This document shows positions 52,153 through 60,321 of a stretch of 64,000 nucleotides of DNA, piece by piece. The stretch is taken from the NCBI RefSeq assembly GCF_014897705.1, contig NZ_JABUXV010000002.1, positions 248,001-312,000 of the forward strand, written 5' to 3'. The DNA is from Brachybacterium sp. FME24. Its GTDB lineage: Bacteria > Actinomycetota > Actinomycetes > Actinomycetales > Dermabacteraceae. Made by a program: the position numbers and the translations under genes. Numbering within the stretch: position 1 is the first letter of the stretch; each line of letters begins with the position of its first letter. The notes beneath the pieces are model-generated. The model ran no database searches, was not told where the DNA came from, and saw nothing but the letters and a program-made list of their open reading frames with translations.

Positions 52153-53543
52153 TTCCAGCCCTCGAACTCGATCGACTCGATGTCTTCGCGGTTGTCGTCG
52201 AGCGTCTCCTGCAGCGCGGTCGCGGCGGCGTCCAGCGCCTCCTGCGCCGGGGTGTTGTCCCCGTACACCTTCGTCTGCGCGGTGGAGATCTCGGTGACCG
52301 CACCCTGGAACCAGTTCGTGTAGTCCGCGGTCCGGGCGTTCTCCAGCTGGCTCAGGGCGACGCCGAAGTTCGGGTTCTCGGCGACCAGGTCCTTGACCGA
52401 CTGGGTCTCGGCGGAGGCCTTGACGATCGGCACGTAGCCGGTGCCGATGTGCCAGGCGGCGGAGCGCTCGGGGTCGGCCAGGAAGCGGAACAGCTCGGCG
52501 CAGGCGTCCTGGCGCTCCTGGGACTCGGTGCGCACGAGGGACAGACCCGAGCCGCCGGTCGGCACCTGGCTCTGCTCTCCTTCCTTGGCCAGCATGTACG
52601 CGACGCCCACCTCGAACAGGCCCTCCGTGTTCGCGGTGATGCCGGTCAGCCCGGCCGTGGAGCCGCGCATGCCTGCGGTGAGGCCGGCCTCGAAGTCCGT
52701 GCCTGCGGCCTGGGCGAGGTAGCCGTAGCCGTCGTCGTGGACGAACTTGCGCTGCCATTCGAGCCACTCGACCCCGGCCGCCTCGTTGATCGCGACGGTG
52801 AAGTCCTCGGTCGAGTTCGCGCCCCCGAAGCCCCAGATGTCCGCCTGGCCGTGCCAGGCGTCGTCGCTGCCGAAGGCGATCGCCGACATCGGGCGCCCGT
52901 CGACCTTGATCTTCGCGAGCTCGGGAGCGAACTCGGCTAGGTCCTCCCAGGTCGCGGGGCCCTCCTCGGGCAGGCCCGCTTCGAGGTAGCGGGTCTTGTT
53001 GTAGTAGAACAGCGGGGTCGAGCGGGCGAAGGGGACGACGTAGGTCCCGCCGGCGGCCTTGCCCTCGGAGACGTAGTTGTCGAGGTAGACGTCCAGGCTC
53101 CACTCGTCGTCGAAGTAGCCGTCCAGCGGGGCGAGGGCGTCCGAGAAGTAGAACTGCAGCCACTGCATCTCGGGGAAGCAGACGATGTCCGGCACCGTGC
53201 GGGCCTGCAGCGCGGCGGTGAACTTCTGGTTGAGGTCCGCGTACCCGCCGACCGACTCGGCGATCGCCACGATCTCGTCCTGGGACTCGTTGAACTCGGC
53301 GAACAGCTTCGTGAGGACCTCGAAGTTGGAGCCGGTCCAGGGTGCCCAGAACAGGATCGGGGTGCGGCCCTCGAAGCCCTCGGGGATGCTCAGATCCGCC
53401 TGCGAGAAGCCCTCGCGGACAGCACTGTCGGCATCGCCGGCTCCCGAGGGAGCGCCGCAGGCGGCGAGGCCGGCGGCACCGGCGCCGAGGCCCATGGCCG
53501 CCAGCACGTTGCGGCGGGAGAGGTCGAAGGGAGTTCTTGACAT
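52149..53543 (-). CDS. Extracellular solute-binding lipoprotein (UgpB-like)
   Basis: A 464-residue family-1 binding protein. A twin-Arg signal (SRRNVLAAMGLGAGAAG) ends in the lipobox LAACGA, and FWAPWTGSNFEVLTKLFAEFNESQ opens the fold. GSGLSLVRTESQERQDACAELFRFL is the UgpB-like hinge region (ABC importers for glycerol-3-phosphate and its diesters). AAGGAG precedes the ATG. It captures the substrate outside the cell for the two permeases encoded upstream. Confidence 0.9.
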   Translation of the reverse strand: MSRTPFDLSRRNVLAAMGLGAGAAGLAACGAPSGAGDADSAVREGFSQADLSIPEGFEGRTPILFWAPWTGSNFEVLTKLFAEFNESQDEIVAIAESVGGYADLNQKFTAALQARTVPDIVCFPEMQWLQFYFSDALAPLDGYFDDEWSLDVYLDNYVSEGKAAGGTYVVPFARSTPLFYYNKTRYLEAGLPEEGPATWEDLAEFAPELAKIKVDGRPMSAIAFGSDDAWHGQADIWGFGGANSTEDFTVAINEAAGVEWLEWQRKFVHDDGYGYLAQAAGTDFEAGLTAGMRGSTAGLTGITANTEGLFEVGVAYMLAKEGEQSQVPTGGSGLSLVRTESQERQDACAELFRFLADPERSAAWHIGTGYVPIVKASAETQSVKDLVAENPNFGVALSQLENARTADYTNWFQGAVTEISTAQTKVYGDNTPAQEALDAAATALQETLDDNREDIESIEFEGWK

Positions 53544-53650
53544 GGGGATTGCTCCTTGGAGAGGGGACTGCGCGAGAGGGGCGGATCAGTGAGCGGCGGG
53601 ACGGAGGGGGTCAGGGTCTCGGGGGCACGGTGTGCGGGGCCGGACGGGCA

Positions 53651-54556
53651 TCACTTCAGAGCGCCGGCGGCGAGGCCGCCGATGATGCGCTTCTGAGCGA
53701 GGAAGAAGAGGATCAGCATCGGCAGGGAGACGAACACGGCGCCGGCCATGATGGCGCCCCAGTTCGAGTAGCCCTCCTGGCTGCGCAGGAACAGCAGGCC
53801 GATGGGGAGGGTGCGCATGTCTGCCGTGCTGGTGACGATCAGCGGCCACACGTACTCGTTCCACTTGCCGACCATCACGATCAGCGTGGCGGTGAGGATC
53901 ATGGGAGTCGACAGCGGCACCACGATCGTCAGCATCCGTCGGATGTGGCCGGCGCCGTCGATCTCCGCGGCCTGCAGGATGTCCTTGTCGATGGTCCGCA
54001 TGTACTGGTAGAGCAGGAACATCGCGAAGGCGCTCGCGATGCCCGGCAGGATGATCCCCTGGTAGGAGTTCAACCAGCCCAGGTTCGCGATGGTGATGTA
54101 GTTGACGATCAACGTGACGTGGCCAGGCAGCATCATCGAGGCGATGATCAGGCCGAACGCGATCTTCTTGAACCGGAAATCCACGAACACGAACGCGTAC
54201 GCGCACAGGATCGCGAGGGTGAGCTCGAGGAGCGTGCCCACGGCGGTGGTCACGATCGAGTTCAGGAAGAAGCGGTCGAAGGGCGCGGAGTTCCACGCCG
54301 AGACGAAGTTGTCCAGGGTCAGCTGCGTAGGAATCCACTGCAGCGGCCAGGAGTAGATGTCTCCGCTCGGCTTCAGGGAGGACGAGAACAGCCAGTAGAT
54401 CGGGACCAGGAAGACGGCGATGGTCGCGACCACCCCGGCGATCAGCAGGGCTGTCAGCCACAGCGGCCGACGCGGTCCGCGGCTGCGCCGCGAGGTACGG
54501 CCTCGGCCGTCGGTCATCCCGTCGATGCTCTCCGCATCGATGTTCAGAGTGCTCAT
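53651..54556 (-). CDS. ABC importer permease (UgpE-like)
   Basis: A 301-residue permease with six helices. The EAA-type coupling loop is visible as AAEIDGAGHIRRMLTIVVPLSTP, and SMMLPGHVTLIVNYITIANLGWLNSYQGIILP matches the UgpE/MalG branch. Its ATG overlaps the stop of the upstream permease by one base (TGATG). A polar N-terminal tail of about 30 residues precedes helix 1. It works with the UgpA-like subunit, and no ATPase gene is in the cluster. Confidence 0.92.
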   Translation of the reverse strand: MSTLNIDAESIDGMTDGRGRTSRRSRGPRRPLWLTALLIAGVVATIAVFLVPIYWLFSSSLKPSGDIYSWPLQWIPTQLTLDNFVSAWNSAPFDRFFLNSIVTTAVGTLLELTLAILCAYAFVFVDFRFKKIAFGLIIASMMLPGHVTLIVNYITIANLGWLNSYQGIILPGIASAFAMFLLYQYMRTIDKDILQAAEIDGAGHIRRMLTIVVPLSTPMILTATLIVMVGKWNEYVWPLIVTSTADMRTLPIGLLFLRSQEGYSNWGAIMAGAVFVSLPMLILFFLAQKRIIGGLAAGALK

Positions 54557-55512
54557 CAGCTGTAATTCACCTTCTTGTCGCCGTAGCGGACCTGGACCCA
54601 GGTGATGACCAGGAGGATGACCAGCAGGACGGTGGCTCCGGCGGAGGCGGTCCCGATGTCGAAGTTCTTGAAGGCTTCCTCGTAGACCATCCAGCTCAGG
54701 GTCGAGGAGGACACACCGGGCCCGCCGCTGGTCATGATCGAGATGATGTCGAAGGCCTGCGCGGCGGAGATGACCCCCGTGATCGACAGGAAGAACGTGA
54801 TCGGGCTCAGCAGCGGCAGCGTCATGTGGCGGAACAGCTTCCAGCCGTGCGCACCGTCGAGCGCCGCCGCCTCGTAGAGGTCCTTGGGCAGGTCGAGGAT
54901 CGCGGTGTAGCAGATCACGGTCACGAAGCCGAGGCGCTGCCAGGTGTAGGCAAGGGTGATCGCCCACAGCGACCAGTCCGAGGTGGTCGTCCAGGACGGC
55001 GAATCCGCGCCGAACAGGGAGAAGGCCCAGCGCGAGAGGCCGTAGTTCGGGTCGAAGATGAACAGCCACAGGAGGCCGACGGCCGCGCCCGGGAGCATGT
55101 GCGGCGCGAAGGCCATCGTCTGCGCGAAACCGGTCAGCGGCACTTTGGTGGCGAGCAGACTGCCCAGCACCAAGCCCCCGACGAGCGAGCCGATCACACT
55201 GACCCCGGTGAAGATCAGGGTGTTCATGAGGATCTGCAGGAAGCTCGGGTCCGTGAACAGGTCCTGGTAGTTCTCCAGCCCCACGAACTCCGGGCTCGGC
55301 GCCACGAAATCCCACTCCATGAAGCTGAGGCCGATGTTGTAGATCGCCGGGTAGTACGAGAACACGATGATCGCGATCAGGTTCGGGGCGATCAGCGCGC
55401 CGAACAGGAGGGCGTCACGGCGGCGGCGCCGGCGCCGCTGGGGTGAGGGGCTGCGCGGCACGATGCGGGTGCCCGCACCGCGCGTGCCCGACGGAGAGGG
55501 TGAGGTGTCCAC
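54556..55512 (-). CDS. ABC importer permease (UgpA-like)
   Basis: A 318-residue permease with six helices and the coupling loop EAAALDGAHGWKLFRHMTLPLLSP. RRRRRRRDALLFGALIAPNLIAIIVFSYYPAIYNIGLSF is the usual N-terminal start of UgpA/MalF-like subunits. I choose a GTG start (VDTSPSPSG) because GAGGAGGGATCC lies directly before it. The ATG 75 nt upstream (MTLAVRPHP) has a poor site and adds a low-complexity tail. It is first gene of the importer-GDPD operon, so its 5' region holds the operators. Confidence 0.87.
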   Translation of the reverse strand: MDTSPSPSGTRGAGTRIVPRSPSPQRRRRRRRDALLFGALIAPNLIAIIVFSYYPAIYNIGLSFMEWDFVAPSPEFVGLENYQDLFTDPSFLQILMNTLIFTGVSVIGSLVGGLVLGSLLATKVPLTGFAQTMAFAPHMLPGAAVGLLWLFIFDPNYGLSRWAFSLFGADSPSWTTTSDWSLWAITLAYTWQRLGFVTVICYTAILDLPKDLYEAAALDGAHGWKLFRHMTLPLLSPITFFLSITGVISAAQAFDIISIMTSGGPGVSSSTLSWMVYEEAFKNFDIGTASAGATVLLVILLVITWVQVRYGDKKVNYS

Positions 55513-55798
55513 GGATCCCTCCTCGCCGTCGGCCCCGCGCGGGGCCCCGGGGCCCGGGTGAGGGTGCGGTCGGACTGCGAGTGTCATGAGTGCGCTCCCG
55601 GCTTCCTGTTCGAAGGGCAGGCCCGCGGCGGGCGGGCATGCGCGGTGAGAGTGGGGCAAGAGTGAGGTGACGGTCCGGGTGCGGCAGGTGCTGCATCTGC
55701 GTCGTCGACGATCCTCACGGTAGGGACGCCGCTGCGGATTCCGCCACCGCCCGCTACGGGGCGGTGAACCCTGCGTGAACGCCGCCTGTCGCCGCAGG

Positions 55799-55812
55799 TG
55801 GGAGCGCTCCCA
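55799..55812. promoter_or_regulatory. CebR-type LacI operator TGGGAGCGCTCCCA
   Basis: This is a perfect 14-bp palindrome identical to the CebR box described in Streptomyces. It lies in the 571-bp gap between the UgpA-like gene and the divergent LacI gene. It probably controls the importer-GDPD operon. The rest of the gap (55513-55798) shows no other gene. Confidence 0.72.
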
Positions 55813-55841
55813 TGCTCTGCTTCGGGGCGTCCTGACCAGCA

Positions 55842-55855
55842 GAGAAAGCGCTCCA
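55842..55855. promoter_or_regulatory. Second LacI-like half-conserved operator
   Basis: GAGAAAGCGCTCCA shares the AGCGCT core and one GCTCC arm with the perfect box 43 bp away. The spacing, about four helical turns, fits cooperative binding or looping by a LacI-family protein. Confidence 0.5.
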
Positions 55856-56083
55856 CGGGGCCCGGTCCATCCAACGTTCACCCCGTGGTCGGCAACTGTT
55901 CCGCGCAGCCTCGTTCGGGCCGGACGGCCGCACACCCAGGCTTCACCCGGCCGTCACCCGTGCGCCCTGGTGGGCACCGTCTCCTGCGCTACCCTGCGCT
56001 GACCACGTGGACTGCCGCGCGGAGCTCGACGACGAGGCCGCGATGTGCGTGATCCGCGCCGACCACCGTGAGGAGCGCAGGTC

Positions 56084-57184
56084 ATGACCCGAACACCGAC
56101 CATGGAGGACGTTGCACGAGCAGCAGGCGTCTCCCGCTCCACCGTCTCCCGCGTGTTCCAGAACGGCGGGGAACGGGTCTCCGCGGACGCGATGATCCAG
56201 GTCCATGAGGCCGCCAAGCGCCTGGGCTACGTGCACAACCTGGTGGCCAGCGGGCTCGCCATGCGGCACGGCCGTCAACTCGGCCTGCTGCTGCGGGACG
56301 CCACCAACCCCGCCTACGGCCACCTCCACGCGGAGATGAACCGGGCCGTCGAGGCGACCGCGCGCACCCTGATCTCGGTGACGGCCTTCCGGCACGACTA
56401 CGGCACCGCCGAGGTCGACGGGCTGCGCCGCCTGATGGGTCAGCGCGTGGCCGGCATCTTCGTCGGCACCGGCGTGACCGCCGCCGAGGACCTCGTCGAG
56501 ACGGTCACGGCGACCCCGATGATGATCGTCGGCCGCCCCAACGCCCACCCGCAGTTGGAATCCGTCAGCTACGACGAGCGCGCCCACGGCCACATGGTCG
56601 CCGAGGAGATCGCCGCGAAGGGCCACCGCCGGATCGCCGTGCTCAGCGCTCCCCTGCTCTACTCGCGCGTGTTCGACCTGCGGGTGCGCAGCGTCCTGGA
56701 GCGATGCCACGAGCTCGGAGTCCACGCGGTCCCGGTGGATCTGCTGCCGGTCGAGCAAGGGGTCACGCGGGCCCTGGATCTCGCGCGGGACGAGCAGCTG
56801 AGCTGCATCGTCTGCCCCGTGGACTACGTGGCGCTGGACCTGCTGCGCGCCGCCGCCGCTCGTGGCGTACGCGTCCCCGAGGACGTCAGCACCGTGGGCT
56901 TCGACGGGATGGGCGACGGGCTGGACCTCATCGGCCTGGCCACCGTGCAGCTCCCGGTGCCCGAGGTCGCCCAGTGCGCCGTGGCGCGGATGGGCGAACT
57001 GCTGATGAGCGCCCAGGAGTCCCCGGAGGGCCCGCCGCCGGCCGCGCCTCCGAGCGGCTCGGGGACAGACCTGCCGGTCGACCGGGACCCGGCGGGCGCA
57101 CCCCTGGCGCGCCATACGGTCCACGCCGGCGAGTTCCTGCCGGGGCGCACGCTGTCCGAGGCCCCGGCGCACCTGCGGAGCTGA
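56084..57184 (+). CDS. LacI-family regulator of the glycerophosphodiester operon
   Basis: A 366-residue protein. The HTH at residues 6-30 (TMEDVARAAGVSRSTVSRVF) and hinge helix (RLGYVHNLVASGLAMRHG) are followed by a periplasmic-binding-like domain (about 65-320). A proline-rich C-terminal extension (ESPEGPPPAAPPSGSG) is unusual. It is divergent from the importer-GDPD operon with CebR-type operators between them. The effector could be a sugar or a glycerophosphate, and the sequence does not decide. Confidence 0.91.
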   Translation: MTRTPTMEDVARAAGVSRSTVSRVFQNGGERVSADAMIQVHEAAKRLGYVHNLVASGLAMRHGRQLGLLLRDATNPAYGHLHAEMNRAVEATARTLISVTAFRHDYGTAEVDGLRRLMGQRVAGIFVGTGVTAAEDLVETVTATPMMIVGRPNAHPQLESVSYDERAHGHMVAEEIAAKGHRRIAVLSAPLLYSRVFDLRVRSVLERCHELGVHAVPVDLLPVEQGVTRALDLARDEQLSCIVCPVDYVALDLLRAAAARGVRVPEDVSTVGFDGMGDGLDLIGLATVQLPVPEVAQCAVARMGELLMSAQESPEGPPPAAPPSGSGTDLPVDRDPAGAPLARHTVHAGEFLPGRTLSEAPAHLRS

Positions 57185-57232
57185 GGCCCGCACGGCGCTT
57201 CCCGACCCTCCTGCGGCGCCCATTCCGCCGGG

Positions 57233-57251
57233 CAAGGCAAGGCTTGCCACG
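57233..57251 (+). promoter_or_regulatory. Possible DtxR/IdeR-like iron box before ferritin
   Basis: CAAGGCAAGGCTTGCCACG matches the 19-bp DtxR/IdeR consensus at 10 of 19 positions, including the central AGGCT and the flanking CC. IdeR activates ferritin genes in mycobacteria. A -10-like TATCGT follows at 57276-57281, 7 nt before the ATG. Confidence 0.35.
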
Positions 57252-57288
57252 GCTGACAGCCGCCACGAGCAGGGCTATCGTCAGAAAC

Positions 57289-57810
57289 ATGAAACTCAGC
57301 GACGACCTTGAAAAGAAGTTCCAGGACCAGATCACCCTCGAGTTCGCGGCATCGATCACGTACCGCCAGCTCGCCATCGAAGCGGACGAGCAGGACCTCC
57401 CCGGTATCGCGGCATGGCTGCGCCACCAGGCGGACGAGGAGATCGTCCACGCCAACAAGTTCATCAAGCACGTCTCGGACCGCGACAACCACGCGGCCAT
57501 CGGCGTCATCACGGCCCCCGGCGTGAAGCCCGGCCTGACGGTGCTGGAGATCTTCGAGGCCGCCCTCGCGCACGAGCAGAAGGTCTCCGAAGCGATCCGC
57601 GAGCTGTACCGCAGCGCAGACAAGGAGGGCGACTACGACTCCCGCCCGCTGCTGAACTGGTTCGTCGACGAGCAGATCGAGGAGGAGTCCACCGTCTCCG
57701 AGATCATCGGCCGCGTGAAGCTGATCGGCGACGACGGCTCCGGCCTGCTGCGCCTGGACTCCGAGCTGGGCCGTCGCCCCGCGGAGTCCACCGAGGCGGA
57801 CGAGAGCTGA
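57289..57810 (+). CDS. Ferritin
   Basis: A 173-residue bacterial ferritin (FtnA type), which stores iron as a mineral inside a 24-mer. Ferroxidase-centre residues are visible: Glu18 in ITLEFAAS, Tyr25, and Glu50/Glu51 with His54 in ADEEIVHANKF. A C-terminal helix (LLNWFVDEQIEEESTVSEII) carries more Glu ligands. There is no heme-binding Met of bacterioferritin. The open frame extends upstream into the LacI region, but this ATG is fixed by the family start MKLS. Confidence 0.93.
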   Translation: MKLSDDLEKKFQDQITLEFAASITYRQLAIEADEQDLPGIAAWLRHQADEEIVHANKFIKHVSDRDNHAAIGVITAPGVKPGLTVLEIFEAALAHEQKVSEAIRELYRSADKEGDYDSRPLLNWFVDEQIEEESTVSEIIGRVKLIGDDGSGLLRLDSELGRRPAESTEADES

Positions 57811-58023
57811 CCTCCTGCCGCCGCGGTCACGTCGATCGGCTCGAGGCCCGACGGTGAGGCGGCGCCTGTCGATGCGGCGGGGATCCGGCCGGTGCCGGGT
57901 CCCCGCCGGCGTGCCCGGGACGGGGTCGCCCGGGTCGGCGGCAGGGTGTCCGCGCGTCGGTGACGCGTGCCACACTGAGCGCGGGCGGCGGGAGAGCCGC
58001 CGACGACGACAAGGGAGACAGCC

Positions 58024-58467
58024 ATGTCCGCTCCGCAGTTCAGCCCGTACATCAGCTTTCCGGGGAACGCCGCCGAGGCCTTCGAGTACTACCGCGAGGT
58101 CTTCGGCGGGGAGCTCGACCTCATGAAGTACGAGGACTTCCCCGATCTCTCCGGATTCCCCTTCACCCCGCCCCCCGGATCCGTGGCGCACGCCCAGTTG
58201 GACGGCGGTCTGGTCACCCTCGCCGGAGGGGACGCCATCGCGCCTCCCGGGGATGAGCTGCCGCCACTGGGCTCCGACGTGTACTCGTTCCTGGTCGGCC
58301 TGGACACGGTGGACGCCGCGACCGCGCTGATCGAGAAGCTCACCTCGACCGGATCCGAGGTCGCCATGCCCTTCGAGCTCGCCCCCTGGGGCGATCACTA
58401 CGGGCAGGTCAAGGACCGCTTCGAGGTGCTGTGGGCACTCGTGGTCCCGGGGCAGCAGCAGGCCTGA
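58024..58467 (+). CDS. VOC superfamily protein (PhnB/glyoxalase-like)
   Basis: A 147-residue protein with two beta-alpha-beta-beta-beta modules. FSPYISFPGNAAEAFEYYREVFGGEL is the PhnB-type opening and PFELAPWGDHYGQVKDRFEVLWAL closes the second module. Members include antibiotic-resistance, dioxygenase and unknown-function proteins with a metal site. GGGAG precedes the ATG. It lies 213 bp after ferritin with no sign of coupling. Confidence 0.87.
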   Translation: MSAPQFSPYISFPGNAAEAFEYYREVFGGELDLMKYEDFPDLSGFPFTPPPGSVAHAQLDGGLVTLAGGDAIAPPGDELPPLGSDVYSFLVGLDTVDAATALIEKLTSTGSEVAMPFELAPWGDHYGQVKDRFEVLWALVVPGQQQA

Positions 58468-58538
58468 GCCCGACCACGAGCTGGACGGCCGCTCCTCCCG
58501 GCCCCCGGAGCGAGGGACTGCGCTGCGGGCGCGGCGGG

Positions 58539-59126
58539 TCAGTGGATCGTCACGGCGCGATGGACGCACTCCCGCAGCAGCTCGCGGCGCGCAGTATGGA
58601 CCTCGTCGGGCTCGTCGGCCGTCGCGGCGTAGACGTTGCTGACCGGTGACCAGGCCATGGACATGCCGATGACCAGCGCCATGACGTCGAACGGGGCACC
58701 GGGCCGAAGGCGACCGGCGGCCTGGGCCTCGGCGATGGCACGCAGCTTGACGTCGTCCAGGCGGTCGGCATCGGCGACGAGATGGCCGGACGGGCGACGC
58801 TCGAGCCGCGCCCAGGTGGCGAGGCGGATCAGGTCGGGCCGCCGCAAGTACTCGTCGTAGAGGCGCACGGCCCAGTCCGCGAGGTCCGGGGCGTCGATCG
58901 GGACGACCTCGACGATCCGCTCCAAGGAGGCGCCGAAGATGGCGTCGAACAGCCCGTCCTTGTTCCCGAAGTACGCGTAGAGCTGGGCCTTGTTGGTCTG
59001 GGCCGTGTTCACGATGCGCTCGATGCGTGCTCCGGCGATGCCGTGCTCGGCGAATTCCGCCGTGGCGGCGTCCATGATCCGTGCACGGGTGGCCATGCCG
59101 CGCGCAGTCAGCTGTTTGTCTCGCAT
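58539..59126 (-). CDS. TetR-family regulator divergent from alcohol dehydrogenase
   Basis: A 195-residue protein. The HTH at about residues 9-57 has ATRARIMDAATAEFAEHGIA and NTAQTNKAQLYAYFGNKDGL, then a helical ligand domain with RLYDEYLRRPDLIRLATWARLERRP, typical of TetR_C_3-like repressors of quinone or aldehyde genes. GGAGC precedes the ATG. It is divergent from the zinc alcohol dehydrogenase with two operator-like repeats between, so it probably represses both. Confidence 0.91.
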   Translation of the reverse strand: MRDKQLTARGMATRARIMDAATAEFAEHGIAGARIERIVNTAQTNKAQLYAYFGNKDGLFDAIFGASLERIVEVVPIDAPDLADWAVRLYDEYLRRPDLIRLATWARLERRPSGHLVADADRLDDVKLRAIAEAQAAGRLRPGAPFDVMALVIGMSMAWSPVSNVYAATADEPDEVHTARRELLRECVHRAVTIH

Positions 59127-59145
59127 GCTCCGAGAGTATCGGACA

Positions 59146-59158
59146 GAACAGTTGGTTT
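59146..59158. promoter_or_regulatory. TetR operator-like repeat, copy 1
   Basis: GAACAGTTGGTTT lies 19 bp upstream of the TetR start. It shares 11 of 13 bases with copy 2 at 59195-59207. Confidence 0.5.
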
Positions 59159-59194
59159 ACTTATCACCGGAGAGCCGCTATCTTTCAATAGACC

Positions 59195-59207
59195 GAACAG
59201 TCTGTTT
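59195..59207. promoter_or_regulatory. TetR operator-like repeat, copy 2
   Basis: GAACAGTCTGTTT contains the perfect palindrome AACAG-T-CTGTT. It lies 18 bp upstream of the alcohol dehydrogenase start, where a bound repressor would block transcription or elongation. Confidence 0.55.
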
Positions 59208-59225
59208 CGAGGATGGGTGAGAATC

Positions 59226-60290
59226 ATGAGGACGACACCAGGGTGGGCGGCTCAGGCGCCCACGTCCCTTCACCGCACGCAGCTCCAGCGGCGCGACCTG
59301 CGCGCGGACGATGTCGCAGTACGCGTGGACTTCTGCGGCGTCTGCCACACCGACCTGCACGCTCTGCGCGCGCATGACCCGCGCCCCGGTGACCCCGGGG
59401 CCCCGCTCGTGCCCGGGCACGAGTTCACGGGAGTCGTGACGGAGATCGGCGCGGACGTGCGCCGCTTCGCCGTCGGAGACGTCGTCGCGGTCGGCAACAT
59501 CGTCGACGCGTGCCTCACCTGCGATATGTGCACGCAGGGGCAGGAGAACTTCTGCCGTGAGTTCCCGACCCTGACCTACGGCGGCATCGACCGACGGGAT
59601 GGGACGACGACGCTCGGCGCCTTCACCCGCGAGTACATCGTGCGTGAGGAGTTCACCCATCGCCTGCCCACCGGGCTCGACCCCGCTGCGGCCGCCCCGC
59701 TGCTGTGCGCCGGGATCACCGTCTGGGAGCCCCTGCAGGCTCTCGCCGTCACCTCCGGGACGCGCCTCGCGGTCGTCGGCCTCGGAGGGCTCGGTCATCT
59801 GGCCGTCAAGCTGGCCGCGGCTCTCGGAGCAGAGGTGACCGTCATCAGTCGCACCGTGGCCAAGGCCGAGGATGCGCGTCGACTCGGAGCGCACCACCTC
59901 CTGGTATCCACCGACGACGAGGCGATGACCTCGGCGCGCGGTCGCTTCGACGTCATCCTCGATACCGTGGCTGTCGCCCACGACCTCGCACCCCTGCTCG
60001 ACCTGCTGGCGCTGGACGGCACCCTGTCCCAGGTCGGCTATCTGGGTCCGATCTCGGTGGAGACCACCGCCCTGCTGATCGGGCGCAAGAAGCTCACCTC
60101 GGCCGGAAGCGGCGGGATGGCGCAGACGGCGCAGCTGCTCGATTTCTGCGCCGAGCACGGCGTCGTCGCGGATATCGAGCTGCTGCCGTCCTCACAGATC
60201 GACGAGGCCTTCGAACGGCTCGAGAAGGGCGACGTCCGTTACCGGTTCGTCCTGGACATGTCCGACCTGGAGGTCGACAGGGCGAGGTGA
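59226..60290 (+). CDS. Zinc-dependent alcohol dehydrogenase (CAD/YahK type)
   Basis: A 354-residue MDR enzyme. Catalytic zinc residues are Cys40 in CGVCHTDLH and His65 in GHEF, and the structural zinc cluster is Cys96, Cys99, Cys102 and Cys110. The NADP/NAD Rossmann motif is VVGLGGLGHLAVKLA. The CGVCHTD block and YGGIDRRDGTTTLGAFTREY mark the cinnamyl-alcohol-dehydrogenase/YahK branch, which reduces aldehydes with NADPH. It is probably induced through the divergent TetR protein. Confidence 0.92.
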   Translation: MRTTPGWAAQAPTSLHRTQLQRRDLRADDVAVRVDFCGVCHTDLHALRAHDPRPGDPGAPLVPGHEFTGVVTEIGADVRRFAVGDVVAVGNIVDACLTCDMCTQGQENFCREFPTLTYGGIDRRDGTTTLGAFTREYIVREEFTHRLPTGLDPAAAAPLLCAGITVWEPLQALAVTSGTRLAVVGLGGLGHLAVKLAAALGAEVTVISRTVAKAEDARRLGAHHLLVSTDDEAMTSARGRFDVILDTVAVAHDLAPLLDLLALDGTLSQVGYLGPISVETTALLIGRKKLTSAGSGGMAQTAQLLDFCAEHGVVADIELLPSSQIDEAFERLEKGDVRYRFVLDMSDLEVDRAR

Positions 60291-60321
60291 GAACACCACC
60301 CGCTGCGTTCCCGCGCCGGGG

